58,039 nt of DNA, taken from assembly GCA_022703445.1 (NCBI GenBank), contig JAKLDR010000017.1, positions 1 to 58,039 of the forward strand, written 5' to 3'. The notes below the pieces were generated by a model. It made no database searches and was not told the DNA's origin. It saw only the letters and a list, made by a program, of their open reading frames with translations. Numbering within the stretch: position 1 is the stretch's first letter; every line of letters starts with the position of its first letter. Of this stretch, positions 1 through 8,395 are shown piece by piece. Source of the stretch: Planctomycetota bacterium (GTDB lineage: Bacteria; Planctomycetota; SZUA-567; JAKLDR01). The position numbers and the translations under genes were made by a program.

Positions 1-1185
1 AAGCTCATGGAGAGGAGCTTCGAGCTCCTCGGCCGGGTCGGCAACAAGATGATCAACGTCTCGGTGGTCGATGAGACCCAGTTCGGCGAGCCCGAGGGCA
101 TGATCAACTGGGTGAAGAAGGGCGAGAACAGCTACGACTACGACTTTGCCATCTTCGACCGCTACCTGGCGCTGGCCACCAAGCACTGCGGCAAGCTCGA
201 CTACGTCTGCCTGCAGATCTGGCACGCCGGCGGCTGGGAGGCCCGGCCCGTCGACAACAAGTGCACGGTCACAGTCCGCGACGAGAAGGGCGCCAAGACC
301 ATGATGCAGGTGCCCAAGTGGGGCACGCCCGAGGCGGTCGCCTTCTGGAAGCCGTTCTTCGACAAGGTCCAGGAGCGGCTGGCCAAGGCGGGCATGGACA
401 AGGCCCTGACCATAGGCATCCTCTCCTGCTCCACGGCGCCGGACGCGGTCTTCAAGACCACGGCCGAGGTGCTGCCGGGCGGGGCGGCCCGCTGGCAGCG
501 CGGCTGTCACGTGGCCACCGACTCGCCGACGCCCTACAACGTCAGCAAGGGCTGCACGAACCTCGTGAGCCTGCACGAGCACTGCTACGGAATGAGCATG
601 GTCAGCCCGCAGATCGAGAAGCTCCCGCCCATCCACGACTTCCGCGGCCGGCCGGGCACCGCCTACCAGCGGATATCCTCGCACGAGGCCACGGCTTCGC
701 TGCTGTCCTTCAAGCTGATGACCGAGAACGGCATCTGGTGCCAGAAGCAGGGCATCGGCCGCATCTGCCTGGACTTCTGGAGCGTGCTCAAGGCCAAGGG
801 CGGATCGGACACCGGCGGGTTCGACATCTACAACCGCTACCCGCACTCCAGCTGCGCCCAGCGCGAGCCCAGCCTCAAGAAACTGAGCTGGCCGAGCCCC
901 GAGGGCGCCGAGGTGACCATCAACTTCGAGGCCTTCGCCGAGGGGCTCCAGGAGTCCGAGGCCATAATGGCTATCAGCAAGGCAGCGGCGGCTGAGGCGA
1001 CGATCGGCAAGGAACTGGCCGACAAGTGCCGGGCACTGCTCCGCGAGCGGCTGATGTTCTGCCACGCCCGTGACATCTGCGTGTGGAACCACCCGTACTA
1101 CCACCTGGACCACTACGGCTGGCAGGACCTGACCAGGCGGACCTTCGACCTGGCCGGCGAGGTCGGCGCCAAGCTGGGCAAGTAG
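1..1185 (+). CDS. GH123/DUF4091-like secreted protein, 3' part (5' end outside window)
   Basis: This is the C-terminal ~394 residues of a large protein; the frame is open from the first base, so the true start lies upstream. It aligns over its whole length with the catalytic-barrel half of the next gene, with roughly four in five residues identical by eye, which points to a recent tandem duplication. Shared landmarks are LSCSTAP, HEHCYGM, FRGRPGTAY, GIWCQKQG, RICLDFW and SCAQREPSLK. The barrel resembles GH123/DUF4091 glycoside hydrolase-like proteins. I cannot locate the usual acidic pair: the stretch where I would expect it reads SCSTAP. A role in extracellular glycan processing is inferred. 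The stop is 12 bases before the next start, so the two are probably co-transcribed. Confidence 0.8.
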   Translation, partial: KLMERSFELLGRVGNKMINVSVVDETQFGEPEGMINWVKKGENSYDYDFAIFDRYLALATKHCGKLDYVCLQIWHAGGWEARPVDNKCTVTVRDEKGAKTMMQVPKWGTPEAVAFWKPFFDKVQERLAKAGMDKALTIGILSCSTAPDAVFKTTAEVLPGGAARWQRGCHVATDSPTPYNVSKGCTNLVSLHEHCYGMSMVSPQIEKLPPIHDFRGRPGTAYQRISSHEATASLLSFKLMTENGIWCQKQGIGRICLDFWSVLKAKGGSDTGGFDIYNRYPHSSCAQREPSLKKLSWPSPEGAEVTINFEAFAEGLQESEAIMAISKAAAAEATIGKELADKCRALLRERLMFCHARDICVWNHPYYHLDHYGWQDLTRRTFDLAGEVGAKLGK

Positions 1186-1197
1186 GAGACGGCGGAC

Positions 1198-3819
1198 ATG
1201 CCTTTGAATCGAAGGATGGCGATGATGACCACGGGCAGAATGGCCTGGCTCGGCGCCTTTGCGGTGGTGCTCCTGGCTGTCCCTGCTACGGCTGGCCAGC
1301 CGCCCAAGGCCGCTCCCGCCGCGGCGGAGTCCGGGGCCGACGTGCTCAACATGACCAGCTACTGGCGCTGGCACACCGGCATGAAGCCGCCGGAGTACAG
1401 CGAGGGCGGCAAGCTGGTCCCGCTCAAGCCGCCGTCGGTCTGGGGCATCGCCAACGTCGACCGCCTGGACAGCCCGGTGCCTCCCGACGACTGGGCCGGG
1501 GCGGACTTCGACGACTCCTCCTGGCCACGCTCGCGCCTGGAGTGGTGCCGCCGGCCGGCCTTCTCGCGTTACTCGACGAGCCGGGTCTTCTTCCGCGGCA
1601 AGTTCGCGGTGACCGACCCGGAGGGGGCCAAGCTCAAGCTGAGCTTCACCTACGTCGGCGGCGTGGTGGTCTACGTCAACGGCCAGGAGCTTTGCCGGGC
1701 AAGCCTCCCGAGCGGCAAGCTCGAGGCCGATGCGCCGGCCGAGGTCTATCCGGACGACGCCTTCGTGGGCAAGAACGGCAAACCCATCCCCAGTGCCGAC
1801 CGCGTCAAGAAGGCCTCGGGCGAGGACAAGGCCGCGCTCGAGGCGGGCATCGCCAAGCGAACCCGGACGCTCGCGCCGGTCGAGATCCCCGCCAAGCTGC
1901 TCCGCAAGGGCACCAACGTCCTGGCCATCGAGGTCCGCCGCGCGCCCTACCACCCCAGCTCCCTGACCTGGTTCGCCAAGTCCGGCACCGAACTCGGAGC
2001 GGGCTGGATAACGGCGGGGATCGACGGAGTCAGGCTCTCCGCCGGCGGCGCGGGCGCTGTCCCCAACACCTCCCGGCCGGCGGGCCTGCAGCTCTGGAAC
2101 CAGGACCGCTGCGACCGCGTGGCGCTGGCCGACTACGGCGACCCCAACGAGAGACTCCAGCCCGTGAGGATTTTCGGCGCGAGGAACGGCCACTTCTGCG
2201 GCCAGCTGGCGCTGGGCTCGACCGAGGCGCTCACCGGCATCGGCGTGACCGCCACGGCGCTCAAGGGCGCCAAGGGCGAGATCCCCGCGGCGAACGTCGC
2301 GGCGCTTTTCGGCGTCTCCAACGGGATGCGCGGCGGTCCGTGGTTCCTGAACCTCGCCGCCAAACCGCCGGCCCAGGTGGCCGCCGACAAGTCCTTCGGC
2401 GGGGCCGTCCAGGAGATCCTGCTGCGCGTGAGGATCCCCAAGGACGCGGCGGCCGGGGCCTACAAGGGGACGGTGACCGTCTCGGCCTCGGGGAAGCAGT
2501 TCGAAGTGCCGCTGGAGGTCAACGTCTCCGACTGGACCCTGCCGGACCCGACCGACTACCGCACCTACGTCGGCATCTACCAGTCGCCGATCAGCGTGGC
2601 CATGCAATACAGCGTCCAACCCTGGAGCGATGAGCACTGGAAGCTGATGGAGAAGAGCTTCGAGCTCCTCGGCCGGATCGGCAACAAGATGATCAACGTC
2701 TCGGTGGTCGACGAGACCCAGTTCGGCGAGCCCGAGGGCATGATCAACTGGGTCAAGAAGGCCGACGGCACCTACGACTACGACTTCGCGATCTTCGACC
2801 GGTACCTGGCGCTGGCCACCAAGCACTGCGGCAAGCTCGACTACGTCTGCTTCCAGGTCTGGCACGCCGGCGGCTGGGAGGCCCGGCCGGTCGACAACAA
2901 GTGCACGGTCACGGTCCGCGACGACAAGGGCGCCAAGACCATGGTGCAGGTGCCGCGCTGGGGCACGCCCGAGGCGGCCGCCTTCTGGAAACCGTTCTTC
3001 ACGCAGGTCCGGGAGCGGCTGGCCAAGCAGGGGATGGAGAAGTCCCTGACCATCGGCATCCTCTCGTGCTCCACCGCCCCCGAGGAAGTCTTCAAGACCA
3101 CCGCCGAGGCGCTCCCCGACGGCGCCGCCCAGTGGCAGCGCGGCTGCCACGTGGCCACCGATGCACCCAAGCCGTACAAGGTGAGCAAGGGCAGCAACAA
3201 CCTGGTCAGCCTGCATGAACACTGCTACGGCATGGACATGGTCAAGCCGGACGTCGAGCCCCTGCCGCCCATCCACGAATTCCGCGGCCGGCCGGGCACC
3301 GCCTACCACCGCATATCCAACGAGGAGATAACCGCCACCCTCCTGACCTACAAGCAGGAGCCCGAGTTCGGCATCTGGTGCCAGAAGCAGGGCGTGGGAC
3401 GCATCTGCCTGGACTTCTGGAACGTGATGAAGGCCAAGGGCGGCTCGGACACGGGGCTCGACGTCTTCAACCGCTACCCGCACTCCAGCTGCGCCCAGCG
3501 CGAACCCAGCCTCAAGCGCCTGACCTGGCCGGGCGCCGAGGGCGCCGAGCCGGACATGGACTACGAGGCCTTCGCCGAGGGGCTGGAGGAGCTCGAGGCA
3601 GCCATGGTCCTCTCCCGCGCGGCCGCCAAGCCGGATGTCGTCGGCAAGGACCTGGCCGACAAGTGCGCCAAGGTGCTCCGCGAGCGGCTGATGTTCTGCC
3701 ACGCGCGTGACCACTCGCGCTGGGGCCAGATCTACTACCACCTCGACCACTACGGCTGGCAGGACCTTGCCAAGCGGACCTTCGATCTGGCCGGCGAGGC
3801 CAGCGCCAAGCTCAAGTAG
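1198..3819 (+). CDS. Secreted GH123/DUF4091-like protein
   Basis: 873 residues. The N-terminus has a basic stretch and a hydrophobic core ending in VPATAG, a signal peptide. Residues ~40-290 look like a jelly-roll carbohydrate-binding-type domain (VYVNGQEL, then TNVLAIEVRRA). Residues ~400-455 form the beta-sandwich linker typical of GH123/DUF4091 proteins (AGAYKGTVTV, DWTLPDP). Residues ~460-873 are the TIM-barrel-like part. LSCSTAP lies at ~622-628 where a catalytic acid would be expected, so activity on sugars is uncertain. The start is supported by a purine-rich stretch just upstream. It sits between its close paralogue (1-1185) and an FG-GAP protein, and a third paralogue follows at 16418. 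The substrate cannot be read from the sequence. Confidence 0.85.
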   Translation: MPLNRRMAMMTTGRMAWLGAFAVVLLAVPATAGQPPKAAPAAAESGADVLNMTSYWRWHTGMKPPEYSEGGKLVPLKPPSVWGIANVDRLDSPVPPDDWAGADFDDSSWPRSRLEWCRRPAFSRYSTSRVFFRGKFAVTDPEGAKLKLSFTYVGGVVVYVNGQELCRASLPSGKLEADAPAEVYPDDAFVGKNGKPIPSADRVKKASGEDKAALEAGIAKRTRTLAPVEIPAKLLRKGTNVLAIEVRRAPYHPSSLTWFAKSGTELGAGWITAGIDGVRLSAGGAGAVPNTSRPAGLQLWNQDRCDRVALADYGDPNERLQPVRIFGARNGHFCGQLALGSTEALTGIGVTATALKGAKGEIPAANVAALFGVSNGMRGGPWFLNLAAKPPAQVAADKSFGGAVQEILLRVRIPKDAAAGAYKGTVTVSASGKQFEVPLEVNVSDWTLPDPTDYRTYVGIYQSPISVAMQYSVQPWSDEHWKLMEKSFELLGRIGNKMINVSVVDETQFGEPEGMINWVKKADGTYDYDFAIFDRYLALATKHCGKLDYVCFQVWHAGGWEARPVDNKCTVTVRDDKGAKTMVQVPRWGTPEAAAFWKPFFTQVRERLAKQGMEKSLTIGILSCSTAPEEVFKTTAEALPDGAAQWQRGCHVATDAPKPYKVSKGSNNLVSLHEHCYGMDMVKPDVEPLPPIHEFRGRPGTAYHRISNEEITATLLTYKQEPEFGIWCQKQGVGRICLDFWNVMKAKGGSDTGLDVFNRYPHSSCAQREPSLKRLTWPGAEGAEPDMDYEAFAEGLEELEAAMVLSRAAAKPDVVGKDLADKCAKVLRERLMFCHARDHSRWGQIYYHLDHYGWQDLAKRTFDLAGEASAKLK

Positions 3820-3844
3820 CCCGATCACGGAGAGGAGACCGACC

Positions 3845-5749
3845 ATGACTGCACACGCCCCCATCCGCCGACTGGCCGTGGTCCTGGCCGCCACGGGAGC
3901 CGCCCTGCTCCTGGGCAGCGGGGCCGCCCTGGCCCTGATCAACCCCCGCTTCACGCCCAACGATCTGGTCGAGCAGTCCAACCAGATCCTGGTCGTGAAG
4001 CTGGCCAAGCCCGGGGCGAACAACGTCGTGCCCATGACTCCGGTGCGGGCGCTCAAGGGCGCCAAGCCGGACAAGGCCATTGCCCTCAACCTGGCGGCCG
4101 CCGCCCAGCAGGAGTGGGCCAAGAAGATCGGCGAGATGGCCGCCGAGCGCGGCGAGACCCCGGCCCTGCTCTTCGTCGGCGAGCGCCGGGAACAGGGGCA
4201 GGCCGAGGGCGAGGGCGTCAAGGGCGCGGTCCTGCAGATCGACCGGGCCTGGGTGGTCCTGGAGCCCGGCCAGGACGGCGCCTGGAACATGGTCCGCGTC
4301 GACGACAAGCTCCAGGGCACCTGGGACGGCGGCTCCGACATGATGCTCAGGGCCATCGAGCACATCCTCAAGCACCCTCAGGACCTGGTGCCGGTCAGCG
4401 TCAACTGCGACTGGGCCGGCACGAAGAAGCCCGGGAAGGTCGAGGGCCAGGTTGCCTCTGCCGCGGCGGTGGACCTGGACGGCAAGGGCGCGTTCGTTCT
4501 GCACGTCGCCTCGGCCGGCGGCGACCGGCTCTTCGGCTGGGATGCCGGGAAGAAGGACTTCGCCGACCTCACCGCGGCCCGCAAGCTCGGCGGCCGCTCG
4601 CGGGCCTCGGCCTGGGGCGACTTCAGTGGCGACGGCAAGCTCGACCTGGCCAGCTGGGACGGCGCAGCGCTGACCGTCCATCTCCAGGCCGCCGACGGCA
4701 CCTTCGGCGGCAAGCCGGCCGATGCCGGCTTCAAACCCGAGGGCGGCTGCCTGTCCCTGGCGGCGCTCGACACCGGCGCCGGCAAGCGCGCCGGGCTGCT
4801 GGCCACCACGGCCAAAGGGCCGGTGCTGCTCCGCCCCGATGGCGACGGCTTCAAGGCCGAACCGCTGCCGGTCCCGGAGGGGGACCTGGGTCAGGCCAGC
4901 GCCTGCCTGGTCGCCGACCTGGACGCCGACGGCTGGGCCGACGTCCTGGCGCCCTTCGAGAAGGCCGCCCTGATCTTCAGGGGCAAGGCCGCCGGCGCCT
5001 TCGAGGCCGCCAAGAAGGTGGAAGCCCTGGGCACGACCAAGGGGCCGGCGACCTGTTCGGCCGGCGACTACGACGCCGACGGGCTGCTCGACGTCTTCAT
5101 GATCGGCCCCGGCTGCTGCCACCTCTGGAACAACCGCGGAGGCCTGACCTTCGCGGAGTCCTTCGGCCACAGCGGGGAGATGTGCTACACGGCCCAGCCA
5201 TCGGCCGGGTTCGTCTCCCAGTCCTGCGACATCAACAACGACGGCCTGCCCGACCTCTTCATCGCCTTCGCCGACGAACATCCGCACATGTACTTCAACC
5301 GCGGATACCGCAGCTTCGGCAAGGCGCTGAGCCTGGTCTGGGAGAACGCCGAGTTCACCCGCGAGGCGGGAGCCGGCCAGCGCGGCGCGGTCGTGGCCGA
5401 CCTCACCGGCGACGGCGCCCAGGACATGGCCCTGGTGCACGCGGACGGCAGCGTCCAGGTCTGGGTCCGGGGGGTGGCCGAGGGCGACGACAACCGGCCG
5501 CTCGGAGCGCAGGTCCTGCTCGGGGCCTCTGCCGGCACGGCCGGCCCGGCAACCGTGACCGCCTGGAACGACCGCCGCCCGCTGGGCGCGCTGAGCGTCT
5601 CGCCGGGATCGCCGGGCGGCTTCTTCGGGCTGCCCGCGGCCGGCACCATCAAGCTCCGCTGGCAGCTGCCCGGGGGCAAGCCGCAGGAGAAGACCCTCGA
5701 AATCGAGGGCAAGGTCCGGAACGTGTTCCTGGGGACGGACGCCAAGTAG
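3845..5749 (+). CDS. Secreted FG-GAP/VCBS repeat protein
   Basis: 634 residues from the ATG that follows a strong GGAGAGGAG ribosome site; the open frame extends further upstream but without a signal peptide. The N-terminus (IRRLAVVLAATGAALLLGSG) is a signal peptide. Residues ~25-180 are an uncharacterised domain. The rest carries at least five FG-GAP/VCBS-type calcium-binding motifs of the DxDxDGxxD kind: DFSGDGKLD, DLDADGWAD, DYDADGLLD, DINNDGLPD and DLTGDGAQD. They should build a beta-propeller of integrin-alpha type. The C-terminal ~80 residues (GFFGLPAAG) resemble the ASPIC-type tail often found after such repeats, but this is a guess. It lies 25 bases after a GH-like gene and 16 bases before a propeller gene, so it is probably in the same transcript. 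A role in binding outside the cell is inferred. Confidence 0.82.
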   Translation: MTAHAPIRRLAVVLAATGAALLLGSGAALALINPRFTPNDLVEQSNQILVVKLAKPGANNVVPMTPVRALKGAKPDKAIALNLAAAAQQEWAKKIGEMAAERGETPALLFVGERREQGQAEGEGVKGAVLQIDRAWVVLEPGQDGAWNMVRVDDKLQGTWDGGSDMMLRAIEHILKHPQDLVPVSVNCDWAGTKKPGKVEGQVASAAAVDLDGKGAFVLHVASAGGDRLFGWDAGKKDFADLTAARKLGGRSRASAWGDFSGDGKLDLASWDGAALTVHLQAADGTFGGKPADAGFKPEGGCLSLAALDTGAGKRAGLLATTAKGPVLLRPDGDGFKAEPLPVPEGDLGQASACLVADLDADGWADVLAPFEKAALIFRGKAAGAFEAAKKVEALGTTKGPATCSAGDYDADGLLDVFMIGPGCCHLWNNRGGLTFAESFGHSGEMCYTAQPSAGFVSQSCDINNDGLPDLFIAFADEHPHMYFNRGYRSFGKALSLVWENAEFTREAGAGQRGAVVADLTGDGAQDMALVHADGSVQVWVRGVAEGDDNRPLGAQVLLGASAGTAGPATVTAWNDRRPLGALSVSPGSPGGFFGLPAAGTIKLRWQLPGGKPQEKTLEIEGKVRNVFLGTDAK

Positions 5750-5765
5750 GCGAGGAGGGACGGCC

Positions 5766-8324
5766 ATGAGATCCCTGCTGATATTCACGGCGGCCTTTGG
5801 CCTGGCGACGGCCGGCGTGTCCGGAGAGACCTCTTTCACGACGAAACCCGCCGCCGCCAAGGCCGGTGACGGCGCCGCCATCACCTTCGCCGTCTCCGCC
5901 TCCACCGACGTGGAGGTCGCCGTGCTGGCCGTCGACGGCAAGGTGGTCAGACACCTGGCCGCCGGGGTGCTCGGCGGGAAGATGCCTCCGCCCGAGCCGC
6001 TGAAGGCCGGGCTCTCCCAGCAGATCGCCTGGGACGGCAAGGACGACACCGGCAAGCCCGCGGCCGGCGGACCTTTCAGGATCCGCGTCCGTGCCGGGAT
6101 GCGCGCCGAACTCGACGGCTTCATCGCCGAGAGCCGCAACTGGATCGCCCCGGGCAGCGACGCGGCGACCACCCTGGCCACCGACGCCAAGGGCAACCTG
6201 TATGTCCTCAGCCCTTCGGTCCAGCCGAAGTTCGGCCACAGCTACTGCCTGCAGCTCTTCAACCGCAAGGGCGAGTATCAGCGCACCCTGCTGCCCATGC
6301 CGGCCAACCTGGCCCGGGACAGGGCCCGGCCCTTCGGCCTGATCGAGACGCCCGGCGACGCCATCGTCCCCGTCAACCGCAACGGCAACTGGCCGCAGTT
6401 CTACTCGCTGGGCGAACTGCAGTTCATCGCCAACCGCGTGGCCGACGACGGGGTGGTCAGCATCTTCGACGGGTTCTCCGTCGGCCGGGTCGCCCCGGAC
6501 GGCGGCTCGGCCGATCCCGCCTTCGGTCGTCCGGTCTGGCAGAAGCGCCCGGACTACTACGCCACGCTCGGGCCACGGATCCTGACGCCCTCGCCCGACG
6601 GCAAGTGGCTGTACCTCTCGGGCTTCCGGGCCGACGCGCCCTTCCCGGAGGGCCGCGTCTACCGCATGAAGGCCGAGCCTGGCGGCTTCATGGAGAAGTT
6701 CGTCGACCTGCCCGCTCCCGCGGCTCCGGCCAAGCTCGACGGCGAGGGAACCAGCTACCCCTGGTTCAGCATCGGCACGGGCGGGGCGGCCTTCGACCCG
6801 GAAGGTAATCTGTTAGTCTGCGACCGGCTGGCCGGCTGCGTCCGGGCCTTCAGCCCCGAGGGCAAGGAGCTGGGCAGCGTCAAGGTGGAGAAGCCCCAGT
6901 ACGTGGCCTGCCACCGCAAGACCGGCGAGGTCTACGTGCTGACCAACAAGTACAGCGGCTATGCCGCGGCCGAGAAGAGCCTGATCAAGTTCTCTGGCTG
7001 GAAGGCCGACGCCCGGCAGGTGGCCCGGCTCGACTTCAAGCCCAACGGCTACAGGGGCAGCTTCGCGCTGGACGACTCGGCCGATCCTCCGGTGGTCTGG
7101 GCCGTCGGGGACCTGACCGGCAAGCTCTGCCTGCTGCGCCTGGAGGACCGGGGCAGCAAGTTCGAGCAGACCGCCAACCTGATGGACCTCAACAAGGACC
7201 GCTTCGGGGTCAAGCCGCGCATGGCCGTGCACCCGGACACCGATCTGGTCATCTGCAACAACGGCGCCGACGTCTGCGGCGGCTACAACGGGCTGACCGG
7301 CGCGGAGGTCAAGCTGCCCTTCGCGCTGGCTTCCGACATGGGCGTCGGGCTGGACGGCAACTGGTACCTGCAGATCTCCGGCGGCGGGGTCGGCGGCTAC
7401 AGCGGCCCGATCTGCCGCTTCGACCGCGACCTCAAGCCCATCCCCGTCCCGGGCGCGCCGGCGGGCAGCCCCAACCGGCTGGGCGACGTCTACGGCCGGA
7501 TGGGCGCCGGCTACTGCACGGTGGGTCTGGCCGCCGACTGGAAGGGCCGGGTCTACTCCATGCAGATGCACGACTTTGGCGTCTACAGCGTGGGGGCCTT
7601 CGGGCCTGACGGCAAACCGGAGGACCCCGGCCGGATGAGGGACGATCCGGGGATGCAGAAGAACCCGCGCTACAAGAGCGCCATCTTCGGCCCCATGGAC
7701 ACCCGGCCCGGCGGCATCCAGCTCGACTACCAGGGCAACATCTACGTGGGCTTGAGCGCCGTGCCCACCGACCACCGGCCGCCGGCCGGCTTCGAGAAAG
7801 ACGACGCCTACCGGATCAGCGTGGGCAGCGTGGTCAAAGTCAAGCCCGAGGGCGGGGCCATCGTCGGGCTCAAGGACAAGGCCGCCGCGCCGGCGGGCAA
7901 GGCCGGACTGGTCATGAATGCGGGCTCGCCGGGGGCGACGACGGCCCGCTTTGTGGAGAACGGCCTGGCAGCCTACCCCGGTCTGGGATCCATGGCCGGC
8001 GGGCTCGGCCACCTCTGCATGTGCCGCCAGCCCATGTTCCAGGTGGACGGCTTCGGCCGGATCTTCTACCCCAACGCCATCACCTGCTCGGTCCGCGCGG
8101 TCGACAACGCCGGCAACGAGATCCTCGCCTTCGGGGCCTACGGCAACATCGACTCGCGCGGCCCCGGAGCCGACAGCCTCATCAAGAAGCCCGACGTGCC
8201 GCTGGGCTGGCCGGAGGCGGTGGGGGTGAGCCAGAAGGCCATCTACGTCTCCGACGTGCTCAACCGGCGCATCGTGCGCATGGCCCGGAAGTACGCGGCG
8301 GATGAGGTGTGCGAGGTGAAGTGA
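5766..8324 (+). CDS. Secreted FlgD-Ig/beta-propeller protein, paralogue 1
   Basis: 852 residues, preceded by GAGGAGG. A short signal peptide (LLIFTAAFGLATAGVSG) leads into a FlgD-like Ig domain at ~30-110, recognisable from VEVAVLAVDGKVVRHLAAG and then AWDGKDDTGKPAAGGPF. The remainder is NHL-like propeller sequence (GGAAFDPEGNLLVCDR, IQLDYQGNIYVGLS, VDNAGNEILAFG). A CxC motif (C751, C753) lies in a conserved late segment shared with the next three genes, followed by FGRIFYPNAIT. The protein ends in EVCEVK, an ending also shared by the family. Function is unknown; secretion and a scaffold or sugar-binding role are inferred from fold and neighbours. A 45-bp hairpin-forming nonamer repeat begins 3 bases after the stop. 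Confidence 0.82.
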   Translation: MRSLLIFTAAFGLATAGVSGETSFTTKPAAAKAGDGAAITFAVSASTDVEVAVLAVDGKVVRHLAAGVLGGKMPPPEPLKAGLSQQIAWDGKDDTGKPAAGGPFRIRVRAGMRAELDGFIAESRNWIAPGSDAATTLATDAKGNLYVLSPSVQPKFGHSYCLQLFNRKGEYQRTLLPMPANLARDRARPFGLIETPGDAIVPVNRNGNWPQFYSLGELQFIANRVADDGVVSIFDGFSVGRVAPDGGSADPAFGRPVWQKRPDYYATLGPRILTPSPDGKWLYLSGFRADAPFPEGRVYRMKAEPGGFMEKFVDLPAPAAPAKLDGEGTSYPWFSIGTGGAAFDPEGNLLVCDRLAGCVRAFSPEGKELGSVKVEKPQYVACHRKTGEVYVLTNKYSGYAAAEKSLIKFSGWKADARQVARLDFKPNGYRGSFALDDSADPPVVWAVGDLTGKLCLLRLEDRGSKFEQTANLMDLNKDRFGVKPRMAVHPDTDLVICNNGADVCGGYNGLTGAEVKLPFALASDMGVGLDGNWYLQISGGGVGGYSGPICRFDRDLKPIPVPGAPAGSPNRLGDVYGRMGAGYCTVGLAADWKGRVYSMQMHDFGVYSVGAFGPDGKPEDPGRMRDDPGMQKNPRYKSAIFGPMDTRPGGIQLDYQGNIYVGLSAVPTDHRPPAGFEKDDAYRISVGSVVKVKPEGGAIVGLKDKAAAPAGKAGLVMNAGSPGATTARFVENGLAAYPGLGSMAGGLGHLCMCRQPMFQVDGFGRIFYPNAITCSVRAVDNAGNEILAFGAYGNIDSRGPGADSLIKKPDVPLGWPEAVGVSQKAIYVSDVLNRRIVRMARKYAADEVCEVK

Positions 8325-8327
8325 GCT

Positions 8328-8372
8328 AGTCCGGCGAGCCAGACCGGTCCGACCGGTCTGACTCGCCGGACG
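8328..8372. repeat. Five-nonamer palindromic repeat (45 bp), hairpin
   Basis: The block reads as five consecutive 9-bp words with loose consensus RGYCNGRCY: AGTCCGGCG, AGCCAGACC, GGTCCGACC, GGTCTGACT, CGCCGGACG. Bases 8329-8371 fold into a ~20-bp stem with one mismatch and a 3-base loop centred on 8350. There is no following T-run, so it is not a classic intrinsic terminator. Related five-word blocks lie at 10995 and 13653. Confidence 0.85.
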
Positions 8373-8395
8373 TGATCGAGACGGGAGACGAAGTC

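Noticed and set aside
3812..6196. A 794-codon minus-strand frame
   Set aside because: It is antisense to the FG-GAP and propeller genes, has no homology and the Ala/Gly/Val-rich composition of high-GC shadow frames.
8328..8372. Nonamer hairpin as a rho-independent terminator
   Set aside because: Strong stem but no T-run on either strand and the next gene follows in 24 bases without a clear promoter.
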